Of a DNA stretch of 41,026 nucleotides, positions 9,210 to 18,451 are shown piece by piece. How positions within the stretch are numbered: position 1 is the first letter of the stretch; each line of letters starts with the position of its first letter. The notes below the pieces were generated by a model, which was given only the letters and a program-made list of their open reading frames with translations, was not told where the DNA came from and ran no database searches. Position numbers and translations under genes: made by a program. Source of the DNA: Nodosilinea sp. FACHB-141 (GTDB lineage Bacteria > Cyanobacteriota > Cyanobacteriia > Phormidesmidales > Phormidesmidaceae); assembly GCF_014696135.1 (NCBI RefSeq), contig NZ_JACJPP010000016.1, positions 1-41,026 on the forward strand, written 5' to 3'.

Positions 9210-11660
9210 ATGATTAACCTAACGCCGGAGGATGTGCGGCTGAAGGCCACGGCCCACAGCAAAAAAGACGCGATTCGGCAGGTGGGAGAGCTGTTGGTTA
9301 ACCGTGGTCGCATTCAGCCGGGCTACGTGGACAGCATGCAGATGCGGGAGACCCAAGCCAACACCTACCTGGGTAACAGCATCGCCATTCCCCACGGACA
9401 GCCTGCTCAGCGCGACCTGATTGTGACGACAGGCATTGCGGTGCTGCAAATTCCCGCCGGGGTCGAGTGGAACCCCGGCGAGGTAGTGCGTTTGGTAGTG
9501 GGTATTGCGGCGAAGTCGGATGAGCACTTGCAGATTCTCACCAACCTGACCCACGTGCTGGATGACCCAGCGGCGGTGCAGGCGTTGGTGGATACGGAGG
9601 ATGCTCAGGTAATTTGCGATCGCCTTACCGGCAAGTCATCCTCCAGCAGCAAAGGCCTCGACACCGAAGGCTTTGACCAGTTTTTCGATGTCACCATTGA
9701 CGCGCCGACGGGTCTGCATGCTCGCCCCGCCACCGTGTTTGCGGATTTGGCGAAATCCTTTAGTGCCGAGGTGCGGGTGCGCTATGGCGACCAGGTAGCC
9801 AACGGCAAAAGCCTGATGTCGCTGCTGAAACTGGGGGTTGAGCGAGATGGCATGGTGCGGGTGTTAGCTAAGGGCAGTGATGCCACCCAGGCGTTGAACG
9901 CTTTGCAGCAGGCGGTCGAAGACGGGTTGGAGGAAGAAGAGGAAGTAGCGGCCAGTCCGGCTTTGAAGCTACCGGCGCTGGAGCTAGAAAGTCGTTCTCT
10001 GTCTGGGGTGGCGGCGTCGCCAGGGCTGGCGATCGCGCCCTTGCACCGCTTCCACCGTACCAAGCTAGAGTTTGCCGAAACCGCTAGTGACCCAACCTCA
10101 GAGCAGGATCGCCTAAGGGATGCGATCGCCCTCGCTGATATTGATTTAACCGATCTCTACACCACCATCAAAGAGCGATCGGGCAAGGCCAAGGCCGCAA
10201 TCTTTCAGGCCCATCGCGAGTTTTTGGCCGATCCAGAGCTTCAGCAAGAGGCGCTAAACCAAATTCCGCCCAACCACAGCGCGCCTTGGGCTTGGCAGCA
10301 GGTAATCGAAACCAAGGCAAAAGAATTAGAGGCGTTAGCCGATCCGGTCTTGTCGGGTCGGGCAGCAGATGTGCGGGATGTGGGACAGCGGGTGCTGGCG
10401 CGGCTGGTGGGCGGGGGTGAGGCTGGATCAGCTCTGCCGGATCATCCTGTAATTTTGATTGCTGATGACCTGACGCCTTCAGATACTGCCGGGCTGGATC
10501 CAGAGAAGATTCAAGGATTCTGCACGGCGGCGGGTGGGGCGACCTCGCACACGGCAATCATTGCGCGGTCGCTGAACATTCCCGCTGTGGCTGGAGCAGG
10601 TAATGGAGTGATGGAGTTGCGGGAGGGTGCGATCGCCATTCTCGATGGCGACAAGGGCCAGCTCTATGCCGCTCCAACGGAAGCGGATCTGGCGAAGGCG
10701 AGGCAGGCCCAATTGGACCGCGCTCAGCTCCGCGATGTTGAGCAGCAAACCCGCTTCCAGCCCGCTATCACCACCGACGGCCATCGGGTCGAGGTGGTCG
10801 CCAACATCGGCGGGCCAGCGGAAGCCGGTCCTGCCGTGAATGCCGGGGGCGAAGGGATTGGGCTGCTGCGGACGGAATTCCTCTTCTTGAACCGCAGCGC
10901 TGCCCCTACCGAAGAGGAGCAGTACGACGCGCTCCGCCAGATGACCCAGGCCCTCAACAGTCTGCCGCTGATCGTGCGCACGCTAGATATTGGCGGCGAT
11001 AAGCATGTGCCCTACCTAAACCAGCCGGTGGAAGAAAACCCCTTCCTCGGCATTCGCGGCGTGCGGCTGTGCCTAGAGCGCACTGATTTGTTTGAGACTC
11101 AACTACGCGCAATTCTGCGGGCGGCTCGTGGCGGATACATCCGCATCATGTTCCCCATGATTGCCACGCTAGAAGATATTCGAGCTGCGAAGACGGTGTT
11201 GGAGTCAGTGCGGGCGGCGATCGATGGCCCGCCCGTGGAAGTCGGCATGATGGTCGAGGTGCCCAGCGCCGTGCTGATGGCGGCGGAGTTTGCTCAAGAA
11301 GTCGACTTCTTCTCGGTGGGCACCAATGACCTGACCCAGTACCTCTTGGCGATGGATCGGGGTCACCCCACGTTGGCCAAGCAGGCCGATGCCCTGCACC
11401 CCGCTGTGCTGCGGGCGATCTATCAAACTGTGCAGGGGGCCAAGCTGGCCGGTAAGTGGGTCGGCGTCTGCGGCGGCCTGGCCGGAGAGCCCCAGGGCGC
11501 GATGATTCTTGCTGGACTAGGGGTGAAAGAGCTGAGCATGGATATCCCCAGCATTCCTAAAGTTAAAGCCCGGCTTCGGGGCGCGTCGATGAAGCAGATG
11601 AAGCGGTTAGCTCAACGAGCGATCGCCTGTCGCACCGCCGAGGAGGTGAGAGCGCTATGA
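9210..11660 (+). CDS. fruB: Multiphosphoryl transfer protein: EIIA-HPr-Enzyme I fusion of the fructose PTS
   Basis: 816 residues. EIIA-Fru/Ntr domain at 1-140 with phospho-His62 in AIPHGQ. HPr at ~156-245 with phospho-His170 in GLHARPA and the NGKSLMSLLKLG stretch. Enzyme I at ~265-816 with phospho-His447 in GGATSHTAIIAR and the C-terminal PEP-binding barrel (LLRTEFLFLNR, FFSVGTNDLTQY, GVCGGLAGEP). Phosphate passes from PEP through EI, HPr and EIIA to the EIIB of FruA, all on one cytoplasmic chain. The arrangement resembles proteobacterial FruB/FPr proteins that carry their own EI. An Asp/Glu-rich linker follows HPr. The gene overlaps fruK by four bases (ATGA), so they are translationally coupled. 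Confidence 0.95.
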   Translation: MINLTPEDVRLKATAHSKKDAIRQVGELLVNRGRIQPGYVDSMQMRETQANTYLGNSIAIPHGQPAQRDLIVTTGIAVLQIPAGVEWNPGEVVRLVVGIAAKSDEHLQILTNLTHVLDDPAAVQALVDTEDAQVICDRLTGKSSSSSKGLDTEGFDQFFDVTIDAPTGLHARPATVFADLAKSFSAEVRVRYGDQVANGKSLMSLLKLGVERDGMVRVLAKGSDATQALNALQQAVEDGLEEEEEVAASPALKLPALELESRSLSGVAASPGLAIAPLHRFHRTKLEFAETASDPTSEQDRLRDAIALADIDLTDLYTTIKERSGKAKAAIFQAHREFLADPELQQEALNQIPPNHSAPWAWQQVIETKAKELEALADPVLSGRAADVRDVGQRVLARLVGGGEAGSALPDHPVILIADDLTPSDTAGLDPEKIQGFCTAAGGATSHTAIIARSLNIPAVAGAGNGVMELREGAIAILDGDKGQLYAAPTEADLAKARQAQLDRAQLRDVEQQTRFQPAITTDGHRVEVVANIGGPAEAGPAVNAGGEGIGLLRTEFLFLNRSAAPTEEEQYDALRQMTQALNSLPLIVRTLDIGGDKHVPYLNQPVEENPFLGIRGVRLCLERTDLFETQLRAILRAARGGYIRIMFPMIATLEDIRAAKTVLESVRAAIDGPPVEVGMMVEVPSAVLMAAEFAQEVDFFSVGTNDLTQYLLAMDRGHPTLAKQADALHPAVLRAIYQTVQGAKLAGKWVGVCGGLAGEPQGAMILAGLGVKELSMDIPSIPKVKARLRGASMKQMKRLAQRAIACRTAEEVRAL

Positions 11661-12613
11661 CCCACCCCCCCAGAACGCAACGGATCGCTACGGTGACGCT
11701 GAATCCTGCGATCGACCAGACCGTCTCAATTCCCAACTTTCAGGCCGATGTGGTAAACCGGGTCGATTGGAAGCAGGATGACGCGGGTGGCAAAGGGGTG
11801 AATGTGGCTTCCTTTCTTGCCGAGGCGGGCCATAGGGTCAGGGTTACGGGCTTTTTAGGACGCCAGAACAGCACCCTGTTTAAGACACTTTTTCTCCAAA
11901 AGGGCATCGACGACCACTTCGTCTACCTGCCCAGTGAGACCCGCGTCAACATCAAAATTGTGGACGATGCCCAGGGGCAAGTCACCGACATCAACTACCC
12001 CGGCCAATCGCCTACCCGCCAAGATGTTGACGGCTTAAGAAAGGTAGTGCAGGCTTTAGCCGAGAGCTGCGACTGGTTCGTTTTTTCGGGCAGCGTGCCA
12101 GCGGGGCTATCTACCGACATCTATGACGAGCTGATTGGCCCCCTCAAAGCCCAGGGCAAAACCGTGATTCTCGACACCAGCGGCGATGCACTGCGCTTTG
12201 GCCTGCCAGGCAAACCCGACTTGATCAAACCCAACCGGGTGGAACTGGAGGAGGTGCTGAACACTCGTCTGGAGAGCCACGGTGCGATCGTCGCCGCTGC
12301 CCGTGAGCTGATTGGTTCGGGCATTCCCTACGTGGTGGTGTCGATGGGGGGGGAGGGCGCGTTGTTTATCGATCGCACCCAGGCCTTCCACGCTCAGCCC
12401 CCAGCGGTTGAGATTAAAAGCACCGTCGGTGCGGGGGATGCCATGGTGGCGGGTACGGTAGCAGGATTGCTGGGTGGCGAACCGCTGCGAGACTGCGCCA
12501 CCCTAGCCACGGCCTTTTCCATGGGAGCGCTGGGTCAAATCGGCCCGCGGCTGCCGCCCATGAAAAACATTCAGGCGATGCGAAAACTTGTCACCGTGCA
12601 GGAGGTGAGGTGA
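11657..12613 (+). CDS. fruK: 1-phosphofructokinase
   Basis: 318 residues, PfkB/ribokinase superfamily. The N-terminal signature GGKGVNVA and the C-terminal STVGAGDAMVAG, with the catalytic Asp and anion hole, are intact. The opening TVTLNPAIDQTV is characteristic of FruK/LacC kinases. It phosphorylates fructose 1-phosphate, the PTS product, to fructose 1,6-bisphosphate for glycolysis or the Calvin cycle. It starts inside the end of fruB (four-base overlap). A ribokinase-like tagatose-6-phosphate kinase is the alternative, but the PTS context favours FruK. Confidence 0.94.
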   Translation: MTHPPRTQRIATVTLNPAIDQTVSIPNFQADVVNRVDWKQDDAGGKGVNVASFLAEAGHRVRVTGFLGRQNSTLFKTLFLQKGIDDHFVYLPSETRVNIKIVDDAQGQVTDINYPGQSPTRQDVDGLRKVVQALAESCDWFVFSGSVPAGLSTDIYDELIGPLKAQGKTVILDTSGDALRFGLPGKPDLIKPNRVELEEVLNTRLESHGAIVAAARELIGSGIPYVVVSMGGEGALFIDRTQAFHAQPPAVEIKSTVGAGDAMVAGTVAGLLGGEPLRDCATLATAFSMGALGQIGPRLPPMKNIQAMRKLVTVQEVR

Positions 12614-12618
12614 TCTCG

Positions 12619-12754
12619 GTAGGGTGCATTCGCGGCTAGATCCTCTAGGGATCCACCAAGCAACTTCGAAGCCACAATGCACCAACGCACACCATCCTTG
12701 GAATGCCGGTGGCACGGTCTCTAAACGGTGCATTGCTTCGCGAATGCACCCTAC
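12619..12754. mobile_element. Small MITE with 16-bp terminal inverted repeats
   Basis: GTAGGGTGCATTCGCG at 12619-12634 is the exact reverse complement of 12739-12754. The 136-bp element has no reading frame and is partly self-complementary inside (two more GGTGCATTG-like segments). If the outermost GTA and TAC are read as TA duplications around GGGTGC ends, it fits an IS630/Tc1-type MITE of the sort common in cyanobacteria. It nearly fills the 186-bp gap between fruK and fruA and would be transcribed through as a long hairpin. Confidence 0.8.
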
Positions 12755-12799
12755 TAAAAAAGCTTTTGAATCAGGTATTCACAGACCAGTAGGAAACCT

Positions 12800-14635
12800 A
12801 TGACAAAAATTGTTGCCGTTACCGCTAGCACCGCTGGCGAGGCCCATACCCAGATGGCGGCAGAGGCCCTCAAGCGCACCGCCCAAGCGATGGGCCACGA
12901 GATTGTGACTGAGGCCCAGAGTGGCGCTGTCGTCACGGCCCTCAGCCCCAATGACATTCAGCAGGCTGATGTGGTGATTGTGGGGACTGACGGAGCGGTG
13001 GAGCGCGATCGCTTCGCTGGCAAACCCATCTACGCCGTCTCCACCAGCGAAGCCATTCGCAACACCGAAATGGTAGTTCAGAGCGCTGTAGCCTTAGTAG
13101 GGCAGATTCCCAGCCTGGGGGCGATCAGAACCACCCCTCACCCCCACGACCCGCTGCCAGGGGAATTGCCCACGGTTGAGAGGGAAGTTGAGACGGGAGC
13201 CGTAGCTACCCCAATAGCCGCCCCGGCCAGCAAATTTTTTGTGGGCATTACCTCCTGCCCCACGGGCATCGCTCACACCTTTATGGCCGCCGAAGCTCTG
13301 AAACAGGGAGCCCTCAAGCTGGGCCACGACATCAAGGTGGAAACCCAGGGTTCTGTTGGGTCGCAAAACGCCCTCACCGATGACGAAATCGCCCGTGCTG
13401 AGGCGGTGATTATTGCCGCTGATACCCACGTCGATCTGTCGCGCTTTGGCGGTAAACGTCTGTACGAAACCTCGACTAAAGCGGCGATTCACAATGGGGC
13501 AAACGTCGTGACCGCAGCGATGGATGCGCCAGTGGCCGGAGGCGGCAGTGGCGGCTCGGGCAGCTATGTGGACGAGGTGAACCGGGCTAAGGCCGAGCGT
13601 TCCGAAAGCCGCTCTGGCCCCTACAAGCACCTGCTGACAGGGGTGAGCTATATGCTGCCGGTGATTGTGGCCGGCGGCTTGATCATCGCCCTGTCCTTTG
13701 TGTTTGGGATTGATCCTGCTGAAGGCACCTTTGGCGACGCGCTGATGCAGATTGGCGGCGGCGCAGCCTTTTCGCTAATTGTGCCGGTGCTGTCGGGCTT
13801 TATTGCCTTTTCCATTGCCGATCGCCCCGGTATTGCCCCTGGCCTGATCGGCGGTATGCTGGCGGCCAACCTGGGTATGGGTTTTCTGGGCGGCATTCTC
13901 TCGGGTTTTCTCGCCGGTTATGTCGCCAAGTTTGTGCGCGACAAGGTGAACCTGCCCGCCAACTTTGAGGGCCTCAAGCCGGTGTTGGTGATCCCTCTGC
14001 TGGCGACGCTGGTGGTGGGGCTGCTGCTGGTCTACGTCTTTGGTGGCCCGGTGCGGTTCATCATGGAGGGTATGACCACCTACCTCCAAGGGCTAACCGG
14101 CACCAACGCCTTGCTGCTGGGCCTGATTCTAGGCGCGATGATGGCAGTAGATATGGGTGGCCCGGTCAACAAAGCTGCCTATACCTTTGCGGTGGGCCTA
14201 CTAGCCAGCAACCTTTACGCGCCGATGGCAGCGGTGATGGCCGCCGGAATGACCCCGCCCTTGGGCTTGGCTCTGGCCACCTTTGTTTCTAAAAAACACT
14301 TCAACCAGGCGGAGCAGGAGGCCGGAAAAGTGGCCTCGGTGTTGGGCATTTCCTTTATTACTGAAGGGGCGATTCCTTTTGCGGCCAACGATCCGCTGCG
14401 GATTTTGCCCGCCTGCGTTGCCGGGTCAGCGGTGACCGGAGCCCTGTCGATGGTCTTTGGCTGCACCCTGCGGGCCCCCCACGGCGGTATTTTTGTGCTG
14501 GCGATACCCAACGCAGTGGAGCATGTGGGGCTGTATATTGTGGCGATCGCCGCCGGCACTTTGGTCACAGCCCTAGCGACTGTGCAGCTTAAGCACTTCT
14601 TCCCCCGCAAAAAAGTGGCGGTGGTTGAGGCTTAG
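12800..14635 (+). CDS. fruA: Fructose-specific PTS EIIB'-EIIB-EIIC
   Basis: 611 residues. Residues 1-105 form an EIIB-like domain in which the phospho-Cys position reads ASTAGEAHT, so it lacks the Cys and is a non-catalytic EIIB' as in enterobacterial FruA. The true EIIB follows, with Cys153 in TSCPTGIAHTFMAAEAL. A Gly-rich linker (GGGSGGSGS) precedes the EIIC channel (~280-600) with about eight to ten membrane helices and MAVDMGGPVNKAAY plus FITEGAIPFAANDP substrate-site motifs. It imports fructose and releases fructose 1-phosphate. Order fruB-fruK-fruA matches classical fructose operons; a MITE separates it from fruK. Confidence 0.95.
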   Translation: MTKIVAVTASTAGEAHTQMAAEALKRTAQAMGHEIVTEAQSGAVVTALSPNDIQQADVVIVGTDGAVERDRFAGKPIYAVSTSEAIRNTEMVVQSAVALVGQIPSLGAIRTTPHPHDPLPGELPTVEREVETGAVATPIAAPASKFFVGITSCPTGIAHTFMAAEALKQGALKLGHDIKVETQGSVGSQNALTDDEIARAEAVIIAADTHVDLSRFGGKRLYETSTKAAIHNGANVVTAAMDAPVAGGGSGGSGSYVDEVNRAKAERSESRSGPYKHLLTGVSYMLPVIVAGGLIIALSFVFGIDPAEGTFGDALMQIGGGAAFSLIVPVLSGFIAFSIADRPGIAPGLIGGMLAANLGMGFLGGILSGFLAGYVAKFVRDKVNLPANFEGLKPVLVIPLLATLVVGLLLVYVFGGPVRFIMEGMTTYLQGLTGTNALLLGLILGAMMAVDMGGPVNKAAYTFAVGLLASNLYAPMAAVMAAGMTPPLGLALATFVSKKHFNQAEQEAGKVASVLGISFITEGAIPFAANDPLRILPACVAGSAVTGALSMVFGCTLRAPHGGIFVLAIPNAVEHVGLYIVAIAAGTLVTALATVQLKHFFPRKKVAVVEA

Positions 14636-14658
14636 ACTACAGCCCAATCAAAATGGAT

Positions 14659-14699
14659 GCCAGGGAATCGACGCAGCAACTACCCGTCGATTCCCTGGC
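14659..14699 (+). terminator. Hairpin terminator after fruA
   Basis: Exact 15-bp arms GCCAGGGAATCGACG (14659-14673) and its complement (14685-14699) around an 11-base loop, about 24 bp past the fruA stop. Only a weak T-rich stretch follows, so it may act partly through mRNA 3'-end protection. Confidence 0.7.
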
Positions 14700-14867
14700 T
14701 CTTGCTGTAGCCCATAAATCTAGCCATGCTTTGTTAAGAACATAAGCAAAAGCAGAGCGGGCGGGATGAAACTTTTTGAAATAGAGATGATGCAGTTCTT
14801 TCTATAGACTTTTATCGATGAGAAAAAATATCATTTAGCCAAACTCAATAAGGAATAGGGGCTGGCG

Positions 14868-16556
14868 ATGAGCATCACCAATCACATTCACTTCCACAAT
14901 GTGCGAGGAGATATCTTTGGCGGCGTCACCGCTGCGGTGATTGCCCTGCCCCTGGCTCTGGCCTTTGGGGTGGCCTCGGGGGCAGGGGCGGCCTCGGGTC
15001 TCTACGGAGCCGTGATTGTAGGCTTCTTTGCGGCGCTATTTGGGGGCACGCCGACGCTAATCTCAGAGCCTACCGGGCCAGTGACCGTGGTGTTTACTGC
15101 CGTCATCGCTCAGCTCATGGCCGCTGACCCCGAAAACGGCATGGCTATGGCCTTTACCGTAGTGATGCTGGCCGGGGCGTTCCAAATTCTGTTTGGTTTT
15201 CTCAAGCTGGGTCGCTACATCACGATCATGCCCTACACCGTCATCTCTGGCTTTATGTCGGGGATTGGCATTCTTCTAATTATTCTGCAACTAGGGCCGT
15301 TGTTGGGCCATGCCACCCCTAAGGGCGGCGTGATCAATACTTTGGTTAGCCTGCCTACGATGGTGAGCACCTTCAACCCGTTGGAGGTGGCGCTGGGGGT
15401 ATTTGCCCTGGCGGTACTGTTTCTGATGCCCAAGCGGTCTAAGCGTTGGGTGCCACCTCAACTGTTGGTCTTGGTCGGTGGCACGCTGCTAGCTCTGGTG
15501 CTATTTCCCGATGCTGGGCTGCGGCTGATTGGCGAACTTCCTACTGCGCTGCCGAGCCTGCGGTGGCCCACCATTCAGCCCAGTCAGGTGCAAACCATTT
15601 TGGTGAATGGTCTGGCCCTCGGCATGCTGGGCTGTATCGACACCCTGCTGACAGCCATGATTGCCGACAGCATTACCCGTACCCAGCACGACTCCAACAA
15701 AGAGCTGATGGGCCAGGGCATTGGCAACATGGTGTCGGGTTTTTTGGGGGGCATGCCTGGGGCAGGGGCCACCATGGGCACTGTGGTGAACATTCAGGCT
15801 GGGGGCAAAACGGCGCTGTCGGGCATAGTGCGCGCGGGCATTTTGCTGGTGGTGGTGCTGTGGGCCGCGCCCTTGACCAAAATGATTCCCCTGGTAGTGC
15901 TGGCGGCGATCGCAGTGAAAGTCGGCTTCGACATTTTGGATTGGAGCTTTCTAAAGCGAGCCCATCGGGTCTCGTGGAAGGGGACGGCCATTATGTATGG
16001 CGTGATGTTTCTTACAGTCTTTGTAGATTTAATTGTGGCGGTGGGGGTAGGTGTGTTTATTGCCAATATTCTCACCATCGATCGCCTCAGCAAGCTTCAG
16101 TCTGATGTGAAGACTATCACTGACTTTGACGATGACCTGGCCATGACCCCTGAAGAGCAGGAGCTGATGGACCAGGCTAAGGGGAGAATTCTAGTGTTTC
16201 ACCTCAGCGGCCCAATGATTTTTGGCGTGGCGCGGGCCATTTCCCATGAGCAGATGGCCATGGCCAACCACGATGTGCTCATTCTCGACTTACAAGATGT
16301 GCCTCACCTAGGGGTGACGGCGGCTTTGGCCCTGGAAAGCGCCATTCAGAATGCTCAATACGCTGGACGGTCAGTATTTCTAGTGGGGGCGCAAGGCAAA
16401 ACTCTGAGCCGATTGCAAAAACTCGGGGCGCTCCAAGCCGTGCCCGCCGCTCACCGAGTTGACACTCGCACTGAAGCACTCAAATTATCCCTGGCGCTGC
16501 TGGGTGCGATCGACAGGGGAGAATTTGTGCCGACCCGGACGGTGATGCCTTCGTAG
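14868..16556 (+). CDS. bicA: SulP-family sodium-dependent bicarbonate transporter BicA
   Basis: 562 residues. The opening ITNHIHFHNVRGDIFGGVTA, the LISEPTGPVTVVFTAVIAQL segment and the NSNKELMGQGIGNMVSG-like loop closely follow the Synechococcus BicA sequence as I remember it. It has 12-14 membrane helices to ~residue 405, then a linker rich in acidic residues and a C-terminal cytoplasmic STAS domain (~430-550, GRILVFHLSGPMIFGVA, LILDLQDVPHLGVTAA). BicA is a low-affinity, high-flux bicarbonate importer of the CO2-concentrating mechanism in the plasma membrane. A sulfate-type SulP is the alternative, but similarity across the whole length favours BicA. An AGGGG ribosome site precedes the ATG. 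No regulator gene lies next to it. Confidence 0.92.
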   Translation: MSITNHIHFHNVRGDIFGGVTAAVIALPLALAFGVASGAGAASGLYGAVIVGFFAALFGGTPTLISEPTGPVTVVFTAVIAQLMAADPENGMAMAFTVVMLAGAFQILFGFLKLGRYITIMPYTVISGFMSGIGILLIILQLGPLLGHATPKGGVINTLVSLPTMVSTFNPLEVALGVFALAVLFLMPKRSKRWVPPQLLVLVGGTLLALVLFPDAGLRLIGELPTALPSLRWPTIQPSQVQTILVNGLALGMLGCIDTLLTAMIADSITRTQHDSNKELMGQGIGNMVSGFLGGMPGAGATMGTVVNIQAGGKTALSGIVRAGILLVVVLWAAPLTKMIPLVVLAAIAVKVGFDILDWSFLKRAHRVSWKGTAIMYGVMFLTVFVDLIVAVGVGVFIANILTIDRLSKLQSDVKTITDFDDDLAMTPEEQELMDQAKGRILVFHLSGPMIFGVARAISHEQMAMANHDVLILDLQDVPHLGVTAALALESAIQNAQYAGRSVFLVGAQGKTLSRLQKLGALQAVPAAHRVDTRTEALKLSLALLGAIDRGEFVPTRTVMPS

Positions 16557-16918
16557 CAGCGTACCTATGGCGCTGCATGGCTGGGACTGTGCTTTGAGCA
16601 ACGAATTTAGGGGCCAAGCTAGAGGTTTTTTATCACGCTAGTGGTATTGCTATATCCTTGTTTTGAATATTTTGGTTGCTTTTAAGGTGGCGCTGGGGTC
16701 GTGGACCGTCATGCTTCTTTATTATTCGATATCAAGGTTTGTTTAGGGCTCAAATGCTTTGAGCACAACGCTTTTCAAGGAGTCTAAAAAGTCCAAAAGC
16801 GGCTGATCCCTGATTGATCTCTCTCTGTGGAGTTACCTTACCCCTATCTCTGGGGAGATCAGATTTGGGGCCTGGGCTGACTACTATGCATACATAACTT
16901 CATTGGGAGAATGCCACT
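16557..16918. other. Intergenic region after bicA
   Basis: 362 bp without a supported gene. An imperfect inverted sequence (TGATCTCTC near 16817 and GGAGATCA near 16854) is visible. The last part must hold the promoter of the small gene at 16919. Confidence 0.5.
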
Positions 16919-17116
16919 ATGGCTAATACTGAAAGTGACCAAAAGGCTCAATCTACTGATGAGTCCAGCGATGGGTATAACACCCCCCTTGATGAGAGCC
17001 AGCGTCATACCGGCATGTACGAAGCCACCGACGCCGGAGAAAATGCCAAGCCCGAAAGCGGCACCAGTGCGACTGGCCCAGAGGGTGCGCCTAACCAGGG
17101 TACTGAAAAGCGCTAA
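16919..17116 (+). CDS. Small hydrophilic protein of unknown function
   Basis: 65 residues, MANTESDQKAQSTDESSDGY onwards, rich in Ser, Thr, Glu, Asp, Gly and Asn with no hydrophobic segment; likely disordered. A GGGAGA ribosome site lies about ten bases before the ATG and a strong hairpin terminator follows the stop, which together support a real monocistronic gene. The composition recalls stress-related hydrophilins, but I recognise no family. An overlapping frame beginning at 16911 is a shadow. Confidence 0.65.
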   Translation: MANTESDQKAQSTDESSDGYNTPLDESQRHTGMYEATDAGENAKPESGTSATGPEGAPNQGTEKR

Positions 17117-17153
17117 AGCTGAGCCTTTGAGGCTTGATCCTGGCTAAAGCGCC

Positions 17154-17188
17154 GGGGGCGATCGCAGCTAGCGCGATCGCCCCCTTTT
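17154..17188 (+). terminator. Intrinsic terminator built from HIP1 octamers
   Basis: GGGGGCGATCGC (17154-17165) pairs exactly with GCGATCGCCCCC (17173-17184) around a 7-base loop and is followed by TTTT. Each arm contains the HIP1 octamer. It lies 38 bp after the small gene's stop. Confidence 0.85.
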
Positions 17189-17246
17189 ACGTTTGGGGTA
17201 TGGGATAGGCGGCTAAGCTAAGCTGAGCTTAGGTCTGCTGAGAACT

Positions 17247-17876
17247 GTGAATCTACTGACTCGTTGGTCTGCCCTCTGGCGCAAGCTATATTTGCCCACA
17301 CCCGCACCGCAGGTGCTTTGGGATTTGTGCGATCGCTACACTGAACCCCAGCGGGCTTACCATACCCTGCAACACTTAAGCGAATGCCTGGACTGGTGCG
17401 ATCGGGCCGGCAATTTGGCCGAAAATCCAGCAGCGGTAGAGCTTGCCCTCTGGTTCCACGATGCCGTCTACAATACGCGTAGGGCCGACAACGAAGCGCG
17501 AAGTGCTGATCTTGCGACGCAGGCGATCGATAGCGTAGGCGGTGGAGATTTGCTCCAACGATCCATTCATGACTTGGTTCTGGCCACAAAACACGATGCT
17601 GTACCAAGCACAGTAGACACGGGCTTCGTTGTGGATATTGACCTGGCTATTTTGGGGGCGAAGGTGGGTCGCTTTGCGCAGTACGAGACTCAAATTCGGC
17701 AGGAGTACGCCTGGGTGCCTGAGAATTTATTTAGTCAAAAGCGGGCTGAGATTCTCCAGAGCTTGCTGAATCGACCTTCAATCTTTACCACTGATTTTTT
17801 TCGGGAACGGTTAGAACACCAGGCTCAGCGCAACCTGCATCGGTCGTTGGCTGTTCTGAGGAAAGACTCCGGTTAA
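17247..17876 (+). CDS. HD-superfamily metal-dependent phosphohydrolase (predicted)
   Basis: 209 residues from a GTG start. Metal-binding residues of an HD domain are visible: His39 and His43 in RAYHTLQHL, His71-Asp72 in WFHDAVY, and an Asp in DIDLAILG near residue 128. The family is conserved in bacteria and yeast and is often mislabelled as a receptor subunit; its substrate is unknown. It stands alone between the terminator at 17154 and the VOC genes. Confidence 0.8.
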   Translation: MNLLTRWSALWRKLYLPTPAPQVLWDLCDRYTEPQRAYHTLQHLSECLDWCDRAGNLAENPAAVELALWFHDAVYNTRRADNEARSADLATQAIDSVGGGDLLQRSIHDLVLATKHDAVPSTVDTGFVVDIDLAILGAKVGRFAQYETQIRQEYAWVPENLFSQKRAEILQSLLNRPSIFTTDFFRERLEHQAQRNLHRSLAVLRKDSG

Positions 17877-17932
17877 TTTTTGGGGTTGTCCGATCCCAGG
17901 ATTCATTGGCTACGCAATGCACTTGTTGATGC

Positions 17933-18364
17933 GTGAGTTATTCAGCTATGGATGTTTTGATTAACATAGATGTTAACGATCTGGCCGCTGCAGAAAAGTT
18001 TTATGGCTATACCTTCGGTCTAAAGCCCAGTCGCCGCTTGGGGGACACTATTGTTGAGCTAGTAGGCGGACCATCGAGCATTTTTCTGCTGCAAAAAGAA
18101 GCGGGTTCTCAGACGTCACCGCAGACCGCTGAACGGCGCCAATTTAATCGCCATTGGACCCCAGTGCATTTAGATTTTGTTGTAGAGAACATCGAGGCAA
18201 CCACAAACCGGGCCGTTGAAGCAGGAGCAGTGCAGGAGTCGCCCATTCAGCAAAACGCCTGGGGAAAAATTGCGCTCATGGCTGATCCCTTTGGCAACGG
18301 CTTTTGCATCATTCAGTTTGAAGGGCAGGGGTACGACGCGATTTGCGATCGCTGCCCCGACTGA
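17933..18364 (+). CDS. VOC-family (glyoxalase/bleomycin-resistance fold) protein
   Basis: 143 residues from a GTG; an in-frame ATG at 17948 (MDVLINIDVNDLAAAEKFYG) is an equally good start and places the first beta-strand at the N-terminus. One vicinal-oxygen-chelate domain is present: betaalpha-betabetabeta with VHLDFVVENIEAT in the middle and ADPFGNGFCIIQFEG at the end, the usual site of a metal-ligand Glu. Such proteins are lyases, dioxygenases or drug-binding proteins; the substrate cannot be read here. A second VOC gene follows 88 bp downstream but is not a close duplicate. Confidence 0.8.
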   Translation: MSYSAMDVLINIDVNDLAAAEKFYGYTFGLKPSRRLGDTIVELVGGPSSIFLLQKEAGSQTSPQTAERRQFNRHWTPVHLDFVVENIEATTNRAVEAGAVQESPIQQNAWGKIALMADPFGNGFCIIQFEGQGYDAICDRCPD

Positions 18365-18451
18365 ACCTTCAATGTTAATTAACTCTGCAAAGAAATTAGT
18401 ATATCTGAACTATTATGGTGATTTGCTCCCGCAGAACTCTGAGGTTTTCCT

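Noticed and set aside
13094..13630. 178-residue frame opposite fruA
   Set aside because: Lies wholly inside a clear EIIB-EIIC gene and shows no domain or ribosome site.
16911..17147. Alternative 78-residue frame overlapping the small hydrophilic gene
   Set aside because: Its ATG is poorly placed relative to the ribosome site and it extends toward the terminator with Lys/Pro/Arg-rich random-looking sequence; the 16919 frame fits better.
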